Source: Sphingobacterium siyangense
GTDB taxonomy: Bacteria > Bacteroidota > Bacteroidia > Sphingobacteriales > Sphingobacteriaceae
DNA: 64,000 nucleotides
Reading direction: 5' to 3'
Assembly (NCBI RefSeq): GCF_007830445.1
Contig: NZ_VLKR01000003.1
Location: 1-64,000, forward strand
Under the pieces are notes generated by a model. It saw only the letters and a list, made by a program, of their open reading frames with translations. It searched no databases and was not told the origin of the DNA. The translations under genes were made by a program, and so were the position numbers. Numbering within the stretch: position 1 is the first letter of the stretch; each line of letters opens with the position of its first letter. This document shows positions 53,264-63,456 of the stretch, in pieces.

Positions 53264-53605
53264 TTAACTAAGTTTAGATCCATTTGGTAATTTTTTGTCG
53301 ACAGATGTCAAAATAATATCTCCATTTTCGTCCGGAAATCCGGTCACTAGACACTCAGAAAAGAAATTAGCGATCTGCTTTTTGGGAAAGTTCACAACTG
53401 CGACAACTTGCTTCCCAATCAACTCCTCTTTGTTGTAGTGTACTGTAATCTGGGCACTACTCTGTAATACACCAATTTCATCGCCGAAATCAAGTTTCAA
53501 TTGATATGCTGGCTTTTTAGCTCTTGGAAAGTCTTTTGCTTCTAAAATAGTTCCTACCCGTAAATCCACTTTCTCAAAATCGCTCCAACTAATGGCATCA
53601 CTCAT
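53264..53605 (-). CDS. csaA: tRNA-binding domain protein CsaA
   Basis: The 113-residue protein consists of one OB-fold tRNA-binding domain: FEKVDLRVGTILEAKDFPRA, YQLKLDFG, VLQSSAQI, VVAVVNFPKKQIANFFSECLVTGF. CsaA binds tRNA and has chaperone-like activity. Its start overlaps the stop of the CsbD-like gene by 4 nt (ATGA), and tadA follows after 9 nt, indicating a tightly coupled operon. Confidence 0.93.
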   Translation of the reverse strand: MSDAISWSDFEKVDLRVGTILEAKDFPRAKKPAYQLKLDFGDEIGVLQSSAQITVHYNKEELIGKQVVAVVNFPKKQIANFFSECLVTGFPDENGDIILTSVDKKLPNGSKLS

Positions 53606-53811
53606 AATCGGTTGCTACTAATATCCTGAATCTCTTTACCTATCGTAAATAAAACATAGGAAGGCTTCCGTCCCAAACGTAAAGACAATCTATTGATCAG
53701 TTTATCTTCCTCTCCTGCTTGAAAAGCTAAATCTTCATCACTTAAGTGGTTGTACTTGCGACGGAGTTTTTCTTTGGCTACTTGCCACTGTTCTTCGTTA
53801 ATTTTCAGCAT
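53602..53811 (-). CDS. CsbD-like stress protein
   Basis: The 69-residue protein has the CsbD pattern NEEQWQVAKEKLRRKYNHLSDEDLAFQAGEEDKLINRLSLRLGRK, which matches the family's WxxxKxKLKxKYxxLTDDDL...GKxDELLxxLQxxxG layout. CsbD is a small general-stress protein of unknown function. It is first in the operon with csaA and tadA. Confidence 0.75.
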   Translation of the reverse strand: MLKINEEQWQVAKEKLRRKYNHLSDEDLAFQAGEEDKLINRLSLRLGRKPSYVLFTIGKEIQDISSNRL

Positions 53812-53898
53812 AACTCAGATTTAGGTATAAAATTTGTATATCTTTACTGAACTGTAAAAGTTTGTTTAAAGATACAATATATACATAAATAAAAGATT

Positions 53899-54495
53899 AT
53901 GAAAAAGATTTTACCAGCATTACTTTTGATTTGTGGTAGCGTAGCAACGGCACAGGCGCAGCTTTTGCCAGGGTTTGAGGTGGGTGTAAAAGGAGGCTTG
54001 AACTTCTCTAAACTTAAAAGTGATGGAAAATATTTCAATTCTGACCCGAAAGCAGGCTACCAAGCAGGTCTTTATGGACGTGTTGGTGTATTGGGATTCC
54101 ATATTCAGCCTGAGGTTTACTTAACAGGTAAAAACACGACAGTGAAAGCAGAAAATGGCGAATCGACAGATGTAAAATTTACAACGGTCGATGTTCCGGT
54201 ATTATTAGGCAAACGTTTTGGTTTAGGTCCGATTGGAGCAAGGATTCAAACTGGCCCAATATTTTCATTTAAAGTCGATGACAAGCAAGATAAAGTCATT
54301 GACCAATTGAACCCAAATAACTACAAAAAAAGTGGTACATCTTGGGCATTTGGTGTAGGTGCTGACATTTCAAGCTTACGTGTCGATGTAAGATATGAAA
54401 TGGGCTTGAACAAGGTCAACAACGAAAGTCAGGCAAATCCCAAAATCAACATGTGGAGTATCGGTTTAGGCTATAGATTATTCAGTATCCTATAG
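53899..54495 (+). CDS. Outer-membrane beta-barrel protein
   Basis: The 198-residue protein has a signal peptide (PALLLICGSVATAQAQ) and alternating hydrophobic strands typical of the PorT/OmpW-like beta-barrel family: FEVGVKGGLNFSKL, AGYQAGLYGRVGVLGFHIQPEVYLTGK, VDVPVLLGKRFG and a C-terminal WSIGLGYRLFSIL ending in a hydrophobic strand. It would sit in the outer membrane. No specific transport role is suggested. Confidence 0.85.
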   Translation: MKKILPALLLICGSVATAQAQLLPGFEVGVKGGLNFSKLKSDGKYFNSDPKAGYQAGLYGRVGVLGFHIQPEVYLTGKNTTVKAENGESTDVKFTTVDVPVLLGKRFGLGPIGARIQTGPIFSFKVDDKQDKVIDQLNPNNYKKSGTSWAFGVGADISSLRVDVRYEMGLNKVNNESQANPKINMWSIGLGYRLFSIL

Positions 54496-54523
54496 TTCTT
54501 TAAACCTTGTTCATATACTGTTT

Positions 54524-54555
54524 AAAAGTCCGTTTTTATTCAAAACGGACTTTTT
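54524..54555 (+). terminator. Terminator after the outer-membrane barrel gene
   Basis: AAAAGTCCGTTTT and AAAACGGACTTTTT pair over a short loop with a trailing T-run. Confidence 0.82.
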
Positions 54556-54631
54556 ATTTCAATAAACTTTAGAACCGTTCTAAATTATTGCTTTTTCTTG
54601 TCAAAATGGTATCATATTTAATAGCAAATAG

Positions 54632-54639
54632 TAGATTTG
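54632..54639 (+). promoter_or_regulatory. Possible sdhC -7 box
   Basis: TAGATTTG lies 27 nt before the sdhC ATG at 54667. No well-placed TTG is present upstream, so this is a weak call. Confidence 0.35.
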
Positions 54640-54666
54640 CCTAATTCAAATTAAATTACAAGGATA

Positions 54667-55437
54667 ATGAGTAAATCAAAGCCAGTTTTCAGTTCTTCGA
54701 TTGGGAAGAAGCTAATCATGAGCTTAACAGGAATCTTCCTATGTTTATTCCTAGTTGTTCACTTGGTTGGTAACTTGCAATTATTTAAAGATGATGCGGG
54801 TCTAGCGTTCAACAAGTACGCCTATTTTATGACTCACTTTACACCAATCAAAGTTGTTTCTTACTTATTGTATGCTTCGGTAATTGTTCACGTCATCTAC
54901 GCTATTACATTGTCGATGAAAAACAAGGCCGCTCGTCCTATTGGTTATGCCAAATATGATGGTCAAGCAAACAGCAAGTGGAATTCACGCAACATGGGTA
55001 TCTTAGGTACTGTCATTTTAGTATTCTTAGCTACGCACATGTCTAATTTTTGGTGGAAGTTTCACAATGATGAAGTGCCGTACATCGAATACCGTACTGA
55101 TTTGGCAACTGGACAAACCACAGCGAGAGAACTTCAAGCTTCTGAATTCCACGACTACCAAGAAACGGTAGAAAACAATGTTCAAATCTTAAAAGCGAGA
55201 GATTTGTACAAGCAAGTTGACTTTGCATTCAAAAATGTTGCATTGGTAGCTTTGTATGTTATTGCGATGGCAGCTTTGGCATTCCACTTAATTCATGGTT
55301 TCCAATCTGCATTCCAAACTTTAGGTTTTAACCACAGAAGATATATTGGAATCATCAGAGCAATCGGTGTTTGGGTATTTGGGGTATTAATTCCAATTGG
55401 CTTTGCAATAATGCCATTGTTTTTCTTCTTTAAATAA
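54667..55437 (+). CDS. sdhC: Succinate dehydrogenase cytochrome b subunit
   Basis: The 256-residue membrane subunit has about five hydrophobic helices and histidines in VVHLVGNLQL, YFMTHFTPIKVVSY, HVIYAIT and ATHMSNFWWKFH, FHLIHGFQ that can ligate haem b. The order sdhC-sdhA-sdhB and the size match the diheme type-B complexes of Bacteroidota. It starts a three-gene operon. Confidence 0.93.
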   Translation: MSKSKPVFSSSIGKKLIMSLTGIFLCLFLVVHLVGNLQLFKDDAGLAFNKYAYFMTHFTPIKVVSYLLYASVIVHVIYAITLSMKNKAARPIGYAKYDGQANSKWNSRNMGILGTVILVFLATHMSNFWWKFHNDEVPYIEYRTDLATGQTTARELQASEFHDYQETVENNVQILKARDLYKQVDFAFKNVALVALYVIAMAALAFHLIHGFQSAFQTLGFNHRRYIGIIRAIGVWVFGVLIPIGFAIMPLFFFFK

Positions 55438-55494
55438 TTCAGAATCTTTTAAGATAAAGCTCAGGCTTTATCGATCAATATAAAATTAAGAGAT

Positions 55495-57429
55495 ATGTTA
55501 GATTCAAAAGTACCAGCGGGCCCATTAGCCCAAAAGTGGTCAAATCATAAATTTAATCTTAAGTTGGTTAACCCTGCTAACAAACGTAAATTTACTGTTA
55601 TTGTTGTTGGTACAGGTCTTGCTGGTGCATCTGCAGCGGCATCTTTAGCCGAATTAGGATATAATGTAATTACCTTCTGTTACCAAGATTCACCTCGTCG
55701 TGCGCACTCTATTGCGGCACAAGGTGGTATTAACGCAGCAAAAAGCTACCAAAACGACGGAGACTCTGTTTTCCGTTTATTCTACGATACAATCAAAGGT
55801 GGTGACTACCGCTCACGTGAGGCAAACGTTTACCGTTTGGCAGAAGTATCTGTCAACATCATTGACCAATGTGTTGCTCAAGGTGTTCCATTTGCACGTG
55901 AATACGGAGGTCTATTGGACAACCGTTCTTTCGGTGGTGCGCAAGTTAGCCGTACCTTCTATGCACGCGGTCAAACGGGACAACAATTGTTGTTGGGCGC
56001 TTATTCAGCGTTAAACCGTCAAATCAAAAAAGGAAAAGTAAAATCTTATACGCGTCATGAGATGTTAGACTTGGTTATGATCGATGGTCATGCTAAAGGT
56101 ATCGTAACTCGTGACTTGGTTTCCGGTAAAATCGAAACTCATGCTGCACATGCAGTATTGATGTGTACTGGTGGTTACGGTAACGTATTCTTCTTGTCTA
56201 CAAATGCAATGGGATGTAACGTTACAGCAGCTTGGAGAGCACACAAACGTGGTGCTTACTTTGCTAACCCTTGTTATACGCAAATTCACCCAACGTGTAT
56301 CCCGGTAACAGGAGATCACCAATCTAAATTGACATTGATGTCAGAGTCTTTACGTAATGACGGCCGTGTATGGGTTCCTAAAACTCAAGAAATGGCAGAA
56401 AGATTACGTAAAGGTGAGATCAAAGCCAATGATATCAAAGAAGACGACAGAGACTATTTCTTGGAGCGTAAATACCCTTCATTCGGTAACTTGGTACCAC
56501 GTGACGTAGCATCTCGTAATGCAAAAGAAGCTGTTGATGATGGTCGTGGTGTTGGTAAAACTGGTTTCGCCGTATTCTTGGATTTTAAAGAAGCGATCGG
56601 TCGTCTAGGCGAAGATGCAGTACGTGCTAAATACGGTAACTTATTTGACATGTACTACCAAATCACCGACGAGAACCCATACAAACAACCAATGCGTATC
56701 TACCCAGCTGTTCACTACACAATGGGTGGGGTATGGGTTGACTACAACTTGATGACTACAATCCCTGGTTTGTATGCTTTAGGTGAGTGTAACTTCTCTG
56801 ACCACGGTGCAAACCGTTTAGGTGCATCGGCGTTGATGCAAGGTCTTGCCGATGGTTATTTTGTAATCCCTTACACTGTGGGTGATTACTTAGCTAAATT
56901 AGGTTCATTTGCGCCAGTAGATCATAGCCATCCAGCTTTCGAAGCTACTCGTAAGGAAGTTGAAGACAAAATCAACAAATTGTTGTCTTTAAACGGTACA
57001 GAAACTGTTGATGATATCCACAAAAAACTAGGTCTCATCATGTGGGAATATTGTGGTATGGCTCGTACAGCTGAAGGATTACAAAAAGCACAAGGTTTGA
57101 TCCAAGAGTTGAAAAAAGAATTCTGGACAAACGTTAGAGTACTTGGAGAGAACGAAGAATTAAATCTTTCTTTAGAAAAAGCTGGTCGCGTAGCTGACTT
57201 CTTAGAGTTAGGAGAGTTAATGGTTGTTGACGCATTGCAACGCGCTGAGTCTTGTGGTGGTCACTTCCGTTTAGAAAGCCAAACTGAAGAAGGTGAAGCA
57301 AAACGTAACGATGATGAATTCGCCTATGTATCTGCTTGGGAATACAAAGGAGACAATGTACCTGAGGAATTACACAAGGAAGACTTGGTATTCGAGAACG
57401 TTCAGTTAACACAAAGAAGTTATAAATAA
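55495..57429 (+). CDS. sdhA: Succinate dehydrogenase/fumarate reductase flavoprotein
   Basis: The 644-residue flavoprotein oxidises succinate to fumarate. [19 protein letters not shown] is the FAD Rossmann motif, [13 protein letters not shown] carries the FAD-linked histidine, and [31 protein letters not shown] is the substrate site. The length is typical. It follows sdhC by 57 nt. Confidence 0.96.
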   Translation: MLDSKVPAGPLAQKWSNHKFNLKLVNPANKRKFTVIVVGTGLAGASAAASLAELGYNVITFCYQDSPRRAHSIAAQGGINAAKSYQNDGDSVFRLFYDTIKGGDYRSREANVYRLAEVSVNIIDQCVAQGVPFAREYGGLLDNRSFGGAQVSRTFYARGQTGQQLLLGAYSALNRQIKKGKVKSYTRHEMLDLVMIDGHAKGIVTRDLVSGKIETHAAHAVLMCTGGYGNVFFLSTNAMGCNVTAAWRAHKRGAYFANPCYTQIHPTCIPVTGDHQSKLTLMSESLRNDGRVWVPKTQEMAERLRKGEIKANDIKEDDRDYFLERKYPSFGNLVPRDVASRNAKEAVDDGRGVGKTGFAVFLDFKEAIGRLGEDAVRAKYGNLFDMYYQITDENPYKQPMRIYPAVHYTMGGVWVDYNLMTTIPGLYALGECNFSDHGANRLGASALMQGLADGYFVIPYTVGDYLAKLGSFAPVDHSHPAFEATRKEVEDKINKLLSLNGTETVDDIHKKLGLIMWEYCGMARTAEGLQKAQGLIQELKKEFWTNVRVLGENEELNLSLEKAGRVADFLELGELMVVDALQRAESCGGHFRLESQTEEGEAKRNDDEFAYVSAWEYKGDNVPEELHKEDLVFENVQLTQRSYK

Positions 57430-57443
57430 GAAGGAAAATTATC

Positions 57444-58217
57444 ATGGCACAACATATGAATTTAACGCTGAAAGTTTGGCGTCAAAAAAATGATAAAGAT
57501 AAAGGTCAATTTGTAACTTATCAGGCAAACGATATCGCTGATGATATGTCTTTCTTAGAGATGCTTGATATTGTCAATGAAGAATTGACTCGTAAAGGAG
57601 AAGATCCTGTATATTTCGATCACGACTGTCGTGAAGGTATCTGTGGGATGTGTTCATTAGTAATCAATGGTCGCCCTCACGGTCCTAAAGAAGGTACCAC
57701 AACATGTCAATTGCACATGCGTAGCTTCCACGATGGACAGACAATCGTCATCGAACCTTGGAGAGCTGCTGCATTCCCAGTGTTGAAAGACCTTGCAACA
57801 GACCGTACGGCTTTTGATCGCATTCAACAAGCAGGTGGATATGTAAATATCAATACAGGAGGTGTTCCTGATGCCAACACGATTCCTATCCCCAAACGTA
57901 TTGCTGACGAAGCATTCGAATCGGCTACATGTATCGGTTGTGGTGCTTGTGTTGCTGCATGTAAAAATGCTTCTGCAATGTTATTTGTATCTGCAAAAGT
58001 CTCTCAATTTGCCTTATTACCTCAAGGCCAAACTGAGCGTTACGAACGTGCACAGGCAATGGTAGATCAAATGGATGCTGAAGGTTTCGGTAACTGTACC
58101 AACACTGGTGCTTGTGAAGCTGAATGTCCTGTAGGTATCAAGTTAACAAACATTGCGCGCTTAAACCGTGAATATTTAACTGCTAAAATCTTCCGTCAAG
58201 AAGAACCACACGTTTAA
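57444..58217 (+). CDS. sdhB: Succinate dehydrogenase iron-sulfur subunit
   Basis: The 257-residue protein carries a [2Fe-2S] centre ([15 protein letters not shown] then CQLHM) and two C-terminal cluster motifs ([13 protein letters not shown] and [15 protein letters not shown]), joining the flavoprotein to the cytochrome. It follows sdhA by 14 nt. Two downstream hairpins then end the operon. Confidence 0.96.
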   Translation: MAQHMNLTLKVWRQKNDKDKGQFVTYQANDIADDMSFLEMLDIVNEELTRKGEDPVYFDHDCREGICGMCSLVINGRPHGPKEGTTTCQLHMRSFHDGQTIVIEPWRAAAFPVLKDLATDRTAFDRIQQAGGYVNINTGGVPDANTIPIPKRIADEAFESATCIGCGACVAACKNASAMLFVSAKVSQFALLPQGQTERYERAQAMVDQMDAEGFGNCTNTGACEAECPVGIKLTNIARLNREYLTAKIFRQEEPHV

Positions 58218-58232
58218 TTAGCATATTAAATC

Positions 58233-58276
58233 CTTCATGTTTTCGCTAGCATCAACAGCTACGAAAACCTAATGAA
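58233..58276 (+). repeat. Long hairpin after sdhB
   Basis: CTTCAT with GTTTTCG, and TAGC, pair with GCTA, CGAAAAC and ATGAAG to form a stem with one or two bulges. There is no T-run right after it, and a separate terminator lies 50 nt downstream. It could be a processing or stability element in the sdh mRNA tail. Confidence 0.55.
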
Positions 58277-58322
58277 GATTCTTTCTGGCTCATGAAAATG
58301 GGTAATTCAGAAAAATAATATA

Positions 58323-58358
58323 AAAGTCCTTGCCCTAAGAAAGCAAGGACTTTTTTTT
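58323..58358 (+). terminator. sdh operon terminator
   Basis: AAGTCCTTGC pairs with GCAAGGACTT over a nine-base loop and is followed by a run of T. Confidence 0.88.
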
Positions 58359-58386
58359 ATATTTACAATAATGTAAATTGACGCAC

Positions 58387-61300
58387 GTGAATTCTGGTAT
58401 AAAAATTCGATTACTCCTACTTATCTTGACTTTATGCTTTATAGGAACAGCTATAACCATTAAAGAATCTGTTACCAATAAGGAAATACTAGACATTGAT
58501 ACAAAATCACTCAATGATTATATCGCTCAACAAGAGAAAAAAGTCGATCGAATTTTCAATGATTCACTCCTGCTCAAAACATTTAAAAACTACGATCAGT
58601 ATCCTATTGCAGTATATCAGGCCTTCGAAAAGTTTAAAACCAACGAAAAGGTTTTTCTATTTCTTTTTAAGGACCATGAACCCAAGATGTGGAGCACGCA
58701 TCTATTTGTGCCTATTACAGATCAGGGATTTCCAGAAAAATCCAATTTTATTCAGGATGATAACCGTTCTTACGTTGTTCGAAAAAAAACAATTGGCAAT
58801 ATCAGTATACTCGCCTATATTATTGTAAAAGGCTATACAAATAACAACAACCCGTATTTAAATAGCTCTTTGCGGAGAAACTTCTTCGACTCCAGAAATA
58901 TTGACATCGCCTCCTATACAGACACGGTCACCATTAAAAATATCTATAGCAATGAGGGGTCTTATCTGTTCTCCGTTAAGCTAAAAGATGGAGAGCATGA
59001 AAATGCCTATACAATTTTGCAATTCTTCTGCTGGCTACTTGCCTGGATCGCGTTACTGATCTTCTTCAATAGCCTCTGCTTACATATGGCCAAGACAGGA
59101 AGGGCCTGGTGGTCTGCGATACTGCTATTGTCGATATTTAGCCTTGTCAAATTTGCCGATCTTAAGTGGAACCTGCTGTCCGAAAATGCGACATTTTCAA
59201 TTTTCGACTCACGGAATTACGCCTATAATCGCTTCTTCCCTAATATATGGTCCGTGATGTCCACCACCATATTGGTGCTATGGTTGGTTCTATTTATCTA
59301 TTCAATTCGCAAAGAGCTCAACTTTGACAAAATAAAAAACATCCGGCTCTTTAGAATTCCTATCGCAATCGGATTTATTCTAAGTATATATCTATCGTTC
59401 GGTCTATTGTATGACATCGCTGGTACATTAATTACACACTCCAACAACATCTATTTTGATTTCACAAAACTTGTCGATTTACATTTCTTAAGTTGGGTAG
59501 ATCTAGGCATTGTTGGCATGGGTATTTTGGCTTTAAGTATCTACATTGATCTTGTACTATTTTTTCTTAAAAAATTAGAATTAAAACCGACGCAGCTACT
59601 CAATATTCAACTGGCATGTGTCATTTTTGTCATCCTGATCATTTCCTTTTATATCGAGAAAAATAGCCTGGTCAATTTGCTACTCGCGCTGATCATCCTT
59701 ATTAAATCATTTGGCGAGAAGTATTTCGACAGACATATATTAACAAATTATATTGCTGTACTGATACTTTGGGCAATCATAAGTGCGATCACGCACGCAC
59801 GTTTCTATCAGGAACGGAACTTAATTGACATGAAAATCTTGCTGAGTAATCTACAATCAGAAGATGATGTCAATGCTGTTTCATTATTCTCTGATATTGA
59901 AAGTAGCTTAGCAAACGATCAAGAATTAAAACACTTATTTAATATCAGCCTTCCCTATACCAATACCGAGGGGATCAACGATTTTATCAAGAAAAAATAC
60001 TTTAGTGGCTATCTTTCCAAGTACGAGTTCAAAGCATATTATTATGATCAGAATAATATTCCGCTCAATCCAGCCAGTCAGAATAAGATCAATGAATATC
60101 GAGAAAAGGTAATCAACAAGTCGATAAAAGTCACGCAGAACTTCTACCGTGCCAGCGCTGAATTGGGTACGCATGAATACTTCTCCATTATTCCTGTCAC
60201 CATTGACCAAAATAGGATTGTCAATGTCATCATCAATCTTTCCAATAAAGATTTTAGTTATACGGTTCCCTATCCCGAAATCCTCACCGATATGCGGATC
60301 AACAATTCGCAATATTATAATAAAGGGGATTATTCGATAGCCCTCTATAAAGGCGGTTCTTTAATAACACAGTTTGGGAAATATACCTACGAGAACAATT
60401 TAAGGGGGCTGAAAGGTGTTCCAGGAGAATATATCCAAGTACTGGACCGTGATGCATACCTACATATGGCTTATGTTGCCAATAAATTCTCAACATATGT
60501 TATCAGTAAACAAAAACCTTCTTTTTGGGACTATCTAGCGACTACTTCATTTTTGTTCCTGGTATTTTTTATGATTTTCATGTTTTTCCATTTCATAAAA
60601 TCATTCTATATCTTTCTTAAGAATACCAAGCTAACTTTCCGTAATTTAAAATATCAGTTCTACAAAATAGTAAATAAAATACAGTACTCTACACGTATTC
60701 AAACCTCCATTATCTCATCGGTAATACTAGCTATCCTCATATCTGCGGTAATTTCGTATATAAGTATCAACAAGCAACTTTATAATAACAATAAAGCAAG
60801 TAAGGAACGTTTTATTATCGAATTGGGCAAACGGATGGAAAATATGTTGACCTACACAGATGAAACATCCACCGAGACGCAGCTTATCAGCATGCTCAAG
60901 ACATTATCTGAAACAATTTCCAAAGACTTCAATCTTTATTCCAAATCAGGCAGGTTGCTTTATAGCTCGCAACGTAGAATCTACGATCTGGAACTTTTCT
61001 CTACTTTCATTAATCCAGCTGCACTGAAGAATCTTTCTATCTTAAAAAAATCGGAGACGATTGAAGATGAGCGTATAGGCACTTTTCAATTTGAGACCAG
61101 TTATGCAACCATTAGGGACAAAAACTATAATACACTCGCTTATATAGGTATACCAAACTTCTCGCTTCAGAAGGAAGAAAATATTAATAAGAATCTTCTT
61201 TTAAATACAATAGTGAACATTTATTCGCTGATCATCATAGGCTTTGGTTTTTATGCGACATTTGTGGCCAACAGTGTCACCAATCCATTGAGCATCATCA

Positions 61301-62133
61301 GTAAGAAGATCTCACAACTACGCCTGGGACAACCCAACGAACCTCTGTTTTGGCAACGAAATGATGAAATAGGTACATTGATCAAAGAATATAATCTCAT
61401 GATCATAAAGCTGGAGGACTATGCCAATAAAATCAAAGATACTGAGCGCGAATCAACCTGGCGTGAGATGGCTCAACAGATAGCCCATGAAATCAAAAAT
61501 CCGCTGACGCCAATGAAATTAGGTATTCAGCAACTCCGTAGATCGTACAAAGATGAAGACCCTAAATTTCCGGATCGCTTCAATAAATTCTCCACTTCAT
61601 TTATCGAACAAATCGATGCATTGACGTATATTGCCTCAGAATTTTCGCACTTCGCAAAATTCCCAAATACAGTAATGGAAAACATCAATATTGTAGAAAA
61701 GGTAACAAAGTCCATTTCCTTGTACAACAATACACCAAATGTAAGTATTCGTCTCATTAACAATGCCGATCACAAAACCCTTATTGTTAAGGCTGATGGT
61801 AATGAGTTATTGAGAACCTTCAATAATTTAATAAAAAATGCGATTGAAGGAGGTTATGGGCGAAAAAACATGAAGATCGAGATTTCCATTGAACGCTACT
61901 CAGACAAATTTGTCAAGATAGACATCAAAGACAATGGTTATGGAATTCCCAAAGAGATGCAGGATAAAATTTTCCAGATTAATTTCACGACAAAGAGTTC
62001 AGGAAACGGCTTAGGGCTAGTTCTTGTCAAAAAAACAATAGAAGCCAGTAATGGGCAAATTTATTTTGAGACTGTAGAAGGCGAAGGTACAACGTTCCAT
62101 ATACTGCTTCCTTTACAACAGATAGAGTCTTAA
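58387..62133 (+). CDS. Very large NtrY-like sensor histidine kinase
   Basis: I prefer the GTG at 58387 (1248 residues) over the TTG at 58378. The protein has an N-terminal helix (about 4-22), then a periplasmic domain to about residue 205, several membrane helices (about 206-420), a second large extracytoplasmic region, further helices near 720, 775 and 945, and a HAMP region near 970. The kinase core is WREMAQQIAHEIKNPLTP with His1034, LIKNAIEGG, DNGYGIP and SGNGLGLVLVKKTIE. No receiver or response-regulator gene is adjacent. The phosphoacceptor context is NtrY-like. Confidence 0.88.
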   Translation: MNSGIKIRLLLLILTLCFIGTAITIKESVTNKEILDIDTKSLNDYIAQQEKKVDRIFNDSLLLKTFKNYDQYPIAVYQAFEKFKTNEKVFLFLFKDHEPKMWSTHLFVPITDQGFPEKSNFIQDDNRSYVVRKKTIGNISILAYIIVKGYTNNNNPYLNSSLRRNFFDSRNIDIASYTDTVTIKNIYSNEGSYLFSVKLKDGEHENAYTILQFFCWLLAWIALLIFFNSLCLHMAKTGRAWWSAILLLSIFSLVKFADLKWNLLSENATFSIFDSRNYAYNRFFPNIWSVMSTTILVLWLVLFIYSIRKELNFDKIKNIRLFRIPIAIGFILSIYLSFGLLYDIAGTLITHSNNIYFDFTKLVDLHFLSWVDLGIVGMGILALSIYIDLVLFFLKKLELKPTQLLNIQLACVIFVILIISFYIEKNSLVNLLLALIILIKSFGEKYFDRHILTNYIAVLILWAIISAITHARFYQERNLIDMKILLSNLQSEDDVNAVSLFSDIESSLANDQELKHLFNISLPYTNTEGINDFIKKKYFSGYLSKYEFKAYYYDQNNIPLNPASQNKINEYREKVINKSIKVTQNFYRASAELGTHEYFSIIPVTIDQNRIVNVIINLSNKDFSYTVPYPEILTDMRINNSQYYNKGDYSIALYKGGSLITQFGKYTYENNLRGLKGVPGEYIQVLDRDAYLHMAYVANKFSTYVISKQKPSFWDYLATTSFLFLVFFMIFMFFHFIKSFYIFLKNTKLTFRNLKYQFYKIVNKIQYSTRIQTSIISSVILAILISAVISYISINKQLYNNNKASKERFIIELGKRMENMLTYTDETSTETQLISMLKTLSETISKDFNLYSKSGRLLYSSQRRIYDLELFSTFINPAALKNLSILKKSETIEDERIGTFQFETSYATIRDKNYNTLAYIGIPNFSLQKEENINKNLLLNTIVNIYSLIIIGFGFYATFVANSVTNPLSIISKKISQLRLGQPNEPLFWQRNDEIGTLIKEYNLMIIKLEDYANKIKDTERESTWREMAQQIAHEIKNPLTPMKLGIQQLRRSYKDEDPKFPDRFNKFSTSFIEQIDALTYIASEFSHFAKFPNTVMENINIVEKVTKSISLYNNTPNVSIRLINNADHKTLIVKADGNELLRTFNNLIKNAIEGGYGRKNMKIEISIERYSDKFVKIDIKDNGYGIPKEMQDKIFQINFTTKSSGNGLGLVLVKKTIEASNGQIYFETVEGEGTTFHILLPLQQIES

Positions 62134-62363
62134 TATGTGTAGATAGCAATCAACAAAAATAAGACATCGAAGAAAGCTTATATGCGCTCCATCTTCAGTG
62201 TCTCTAAATAAGCATTTGTGTAAAGAAATGGGCGTCACACCAACTGATGTAGATAAAAATATAGCGTTCAATTAGGGTATAACTCAAACACTGATAGCAT
62301 AAAACTAACCAGTTAATCGATAGCCTTATTATTTTGCTTTAAGGATCAGTATAACAAGAACAG
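62134..62363. other. Intergenic region, no gene seen
   Basis: This stretch downstream of the kinase has short frames but no convincing start, promoter or terminator on the plus strand before the long palindrome. Confidence 0.35.
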
Positions 62364-62423
62364 TACACTATAAACAAAAAAGCTCTTTGCGATTATGCAA
62401 AGAGCTTTTTTGTTTATAGTGTA
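62364..62423 (-). terminator. 27-bp perfect palindromic terminator
   Basis: Two 27-base arms (62364-62390 and 62397-62423) are exact complements with a six-base loop. The stem has a GC-bearing core (AGCTCTTTGC) next to a run of A/T. On the minus strand it follows the stop codon of the coiled-coil gene by 7 nt and can serve as terminator. The A/T symmetry lets it act on both strands. Confidence 0.8.
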
Positions 62424-62430
62424 TCTATTT

Positions 62431-63357
62431 TTAACGCAATACAACAGTAGATCGTCCCATGATTGCATTATCTTCATATAATAAAACCGTATAGGCCCCT
62501 TTAGAGAATCCTTCTTCTGCTGCCCAATAGACGATATAGTCTTCACCTTTGTTGGTAAATAAAATATTGTGTTTAAAAGTATATTGTAATTTCTCGCCAT
62601 GTACATAGAAAATATTATCACCTTGCACGACCAGATTTCCCTGTGGATCGATAATTCTAACATATATATCACGTTCTCCACTTTTAGCCAACGGATTATC
62701 AGCAATGGTAAAGTTGATTTTTAACTTATCGATTTTTTTAGCACGTTCTTCTACAAATTCCTTTCCATTCTTTTTGACTTCAAGGCCATTTATACTGATG
62801 CTTGAAACCTTTAATGCTGAAGCAGTCGCAACCTTCTCTTTCAGATCCGAATTTGATGTAACTAATGAAGTAATCTGTTTTTCTTTTTCGACAACAGATT
62901 CGTTCAAGTTGGAGTTTTGTTTCGATAAAATCTGATTTTCCTGAATCAGCCGTTGCACATTGACACGATAAGTATCCACCTGCTTCTTAAGCTGATTGAT
63001 CTTGTGCTGTGCTTCATCGATATCTTTTGCTGTAATACTCTTATTTTCAAGTTTTTTACGAAGCTCTGCGATCTCAGCTCTAGAATCATCCTTCTGCACG
63101 GACATCTCTGGAGTCAATTGAACATTTTCTACATCAATTTTATCCAATTCAGCTTCAATACGATCGATTTGTACCTGCAAATTTTCTTTTTCTACTGTAA
63201 GTGTATAGACCTTTTCACCATTAGTCTTAAACTTGACATAAAAATATATATTCGTTGCAAGTAATGCTGCTATCGCAATGATAAAGAAGTAAATCTTCGA
63301 AGAATCTTTCTTCTTCTCTTCTTCTTTCTTACTCGAAACAACTTCTGAATTTATCAT
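62431..63357 (-). CDS. Membrane-anchored coiled-coil protein
   Basis: The 308-residue protein has a charged N-terminus, one membrane helix (about 23-42, FIIAIAALLATNIYFYV), and a long coiled coil (about 45-175, with leucine-rich heptads). The C-terminal domain (about 185-308) is beta-rich with DIYVRIIDPQGNLVVQGDNIF and a closing GRSTVVLR. The layout suggests an envelope-spanning scaffold. I do not recognise a named family. It is upstream of the partial gmd gene in the opposite order (gmd is transcribed toward it on the same strand). Confidence 0.75.
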   Translation of the reverse strand: MINSEVVSSKKEEEKKKDSSKIYFFIIAIAALLATNIYFYVKFKTNGEKVYTLTVEKENLQVQIDRIEAELDKIDVENVQLTPEMSVQKDDSRAEIAELRKKLENKSITAKDIDEAQHKINQLKKQVDTYRVNVQRLIQENQILSKQNSNLNESVVEKEKQITSLVTSNSDLKEKVATASALKVSSISINGLEVKKNGKEFVEERAKKIDKLKINFTIADNPLAKSGERDIYVRIIDPQGNLVVQGDNIFYVHGEKLQYTFKHNILFTNKGEDYIVYWAAEEGFSKGAYTVLLYEDNAIMGRSTVVLR

Positions 63358-63456
63358 AATATACTGTCATATTCATAGGTATAAATCTATAAATTTATAC
63401 TATTGAATGTTTAAACAAAAATTATTCCAGTTTTATTTTTTATTACCAATTATGAA

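Noticed and set aside
62134..62363. Possible peptide ending MGVTPTDVDKNIAFN in the gap after the kinase
   Set aside because: The frame is short, lacks a good start and ribosome-binding site, and no family is recognised.
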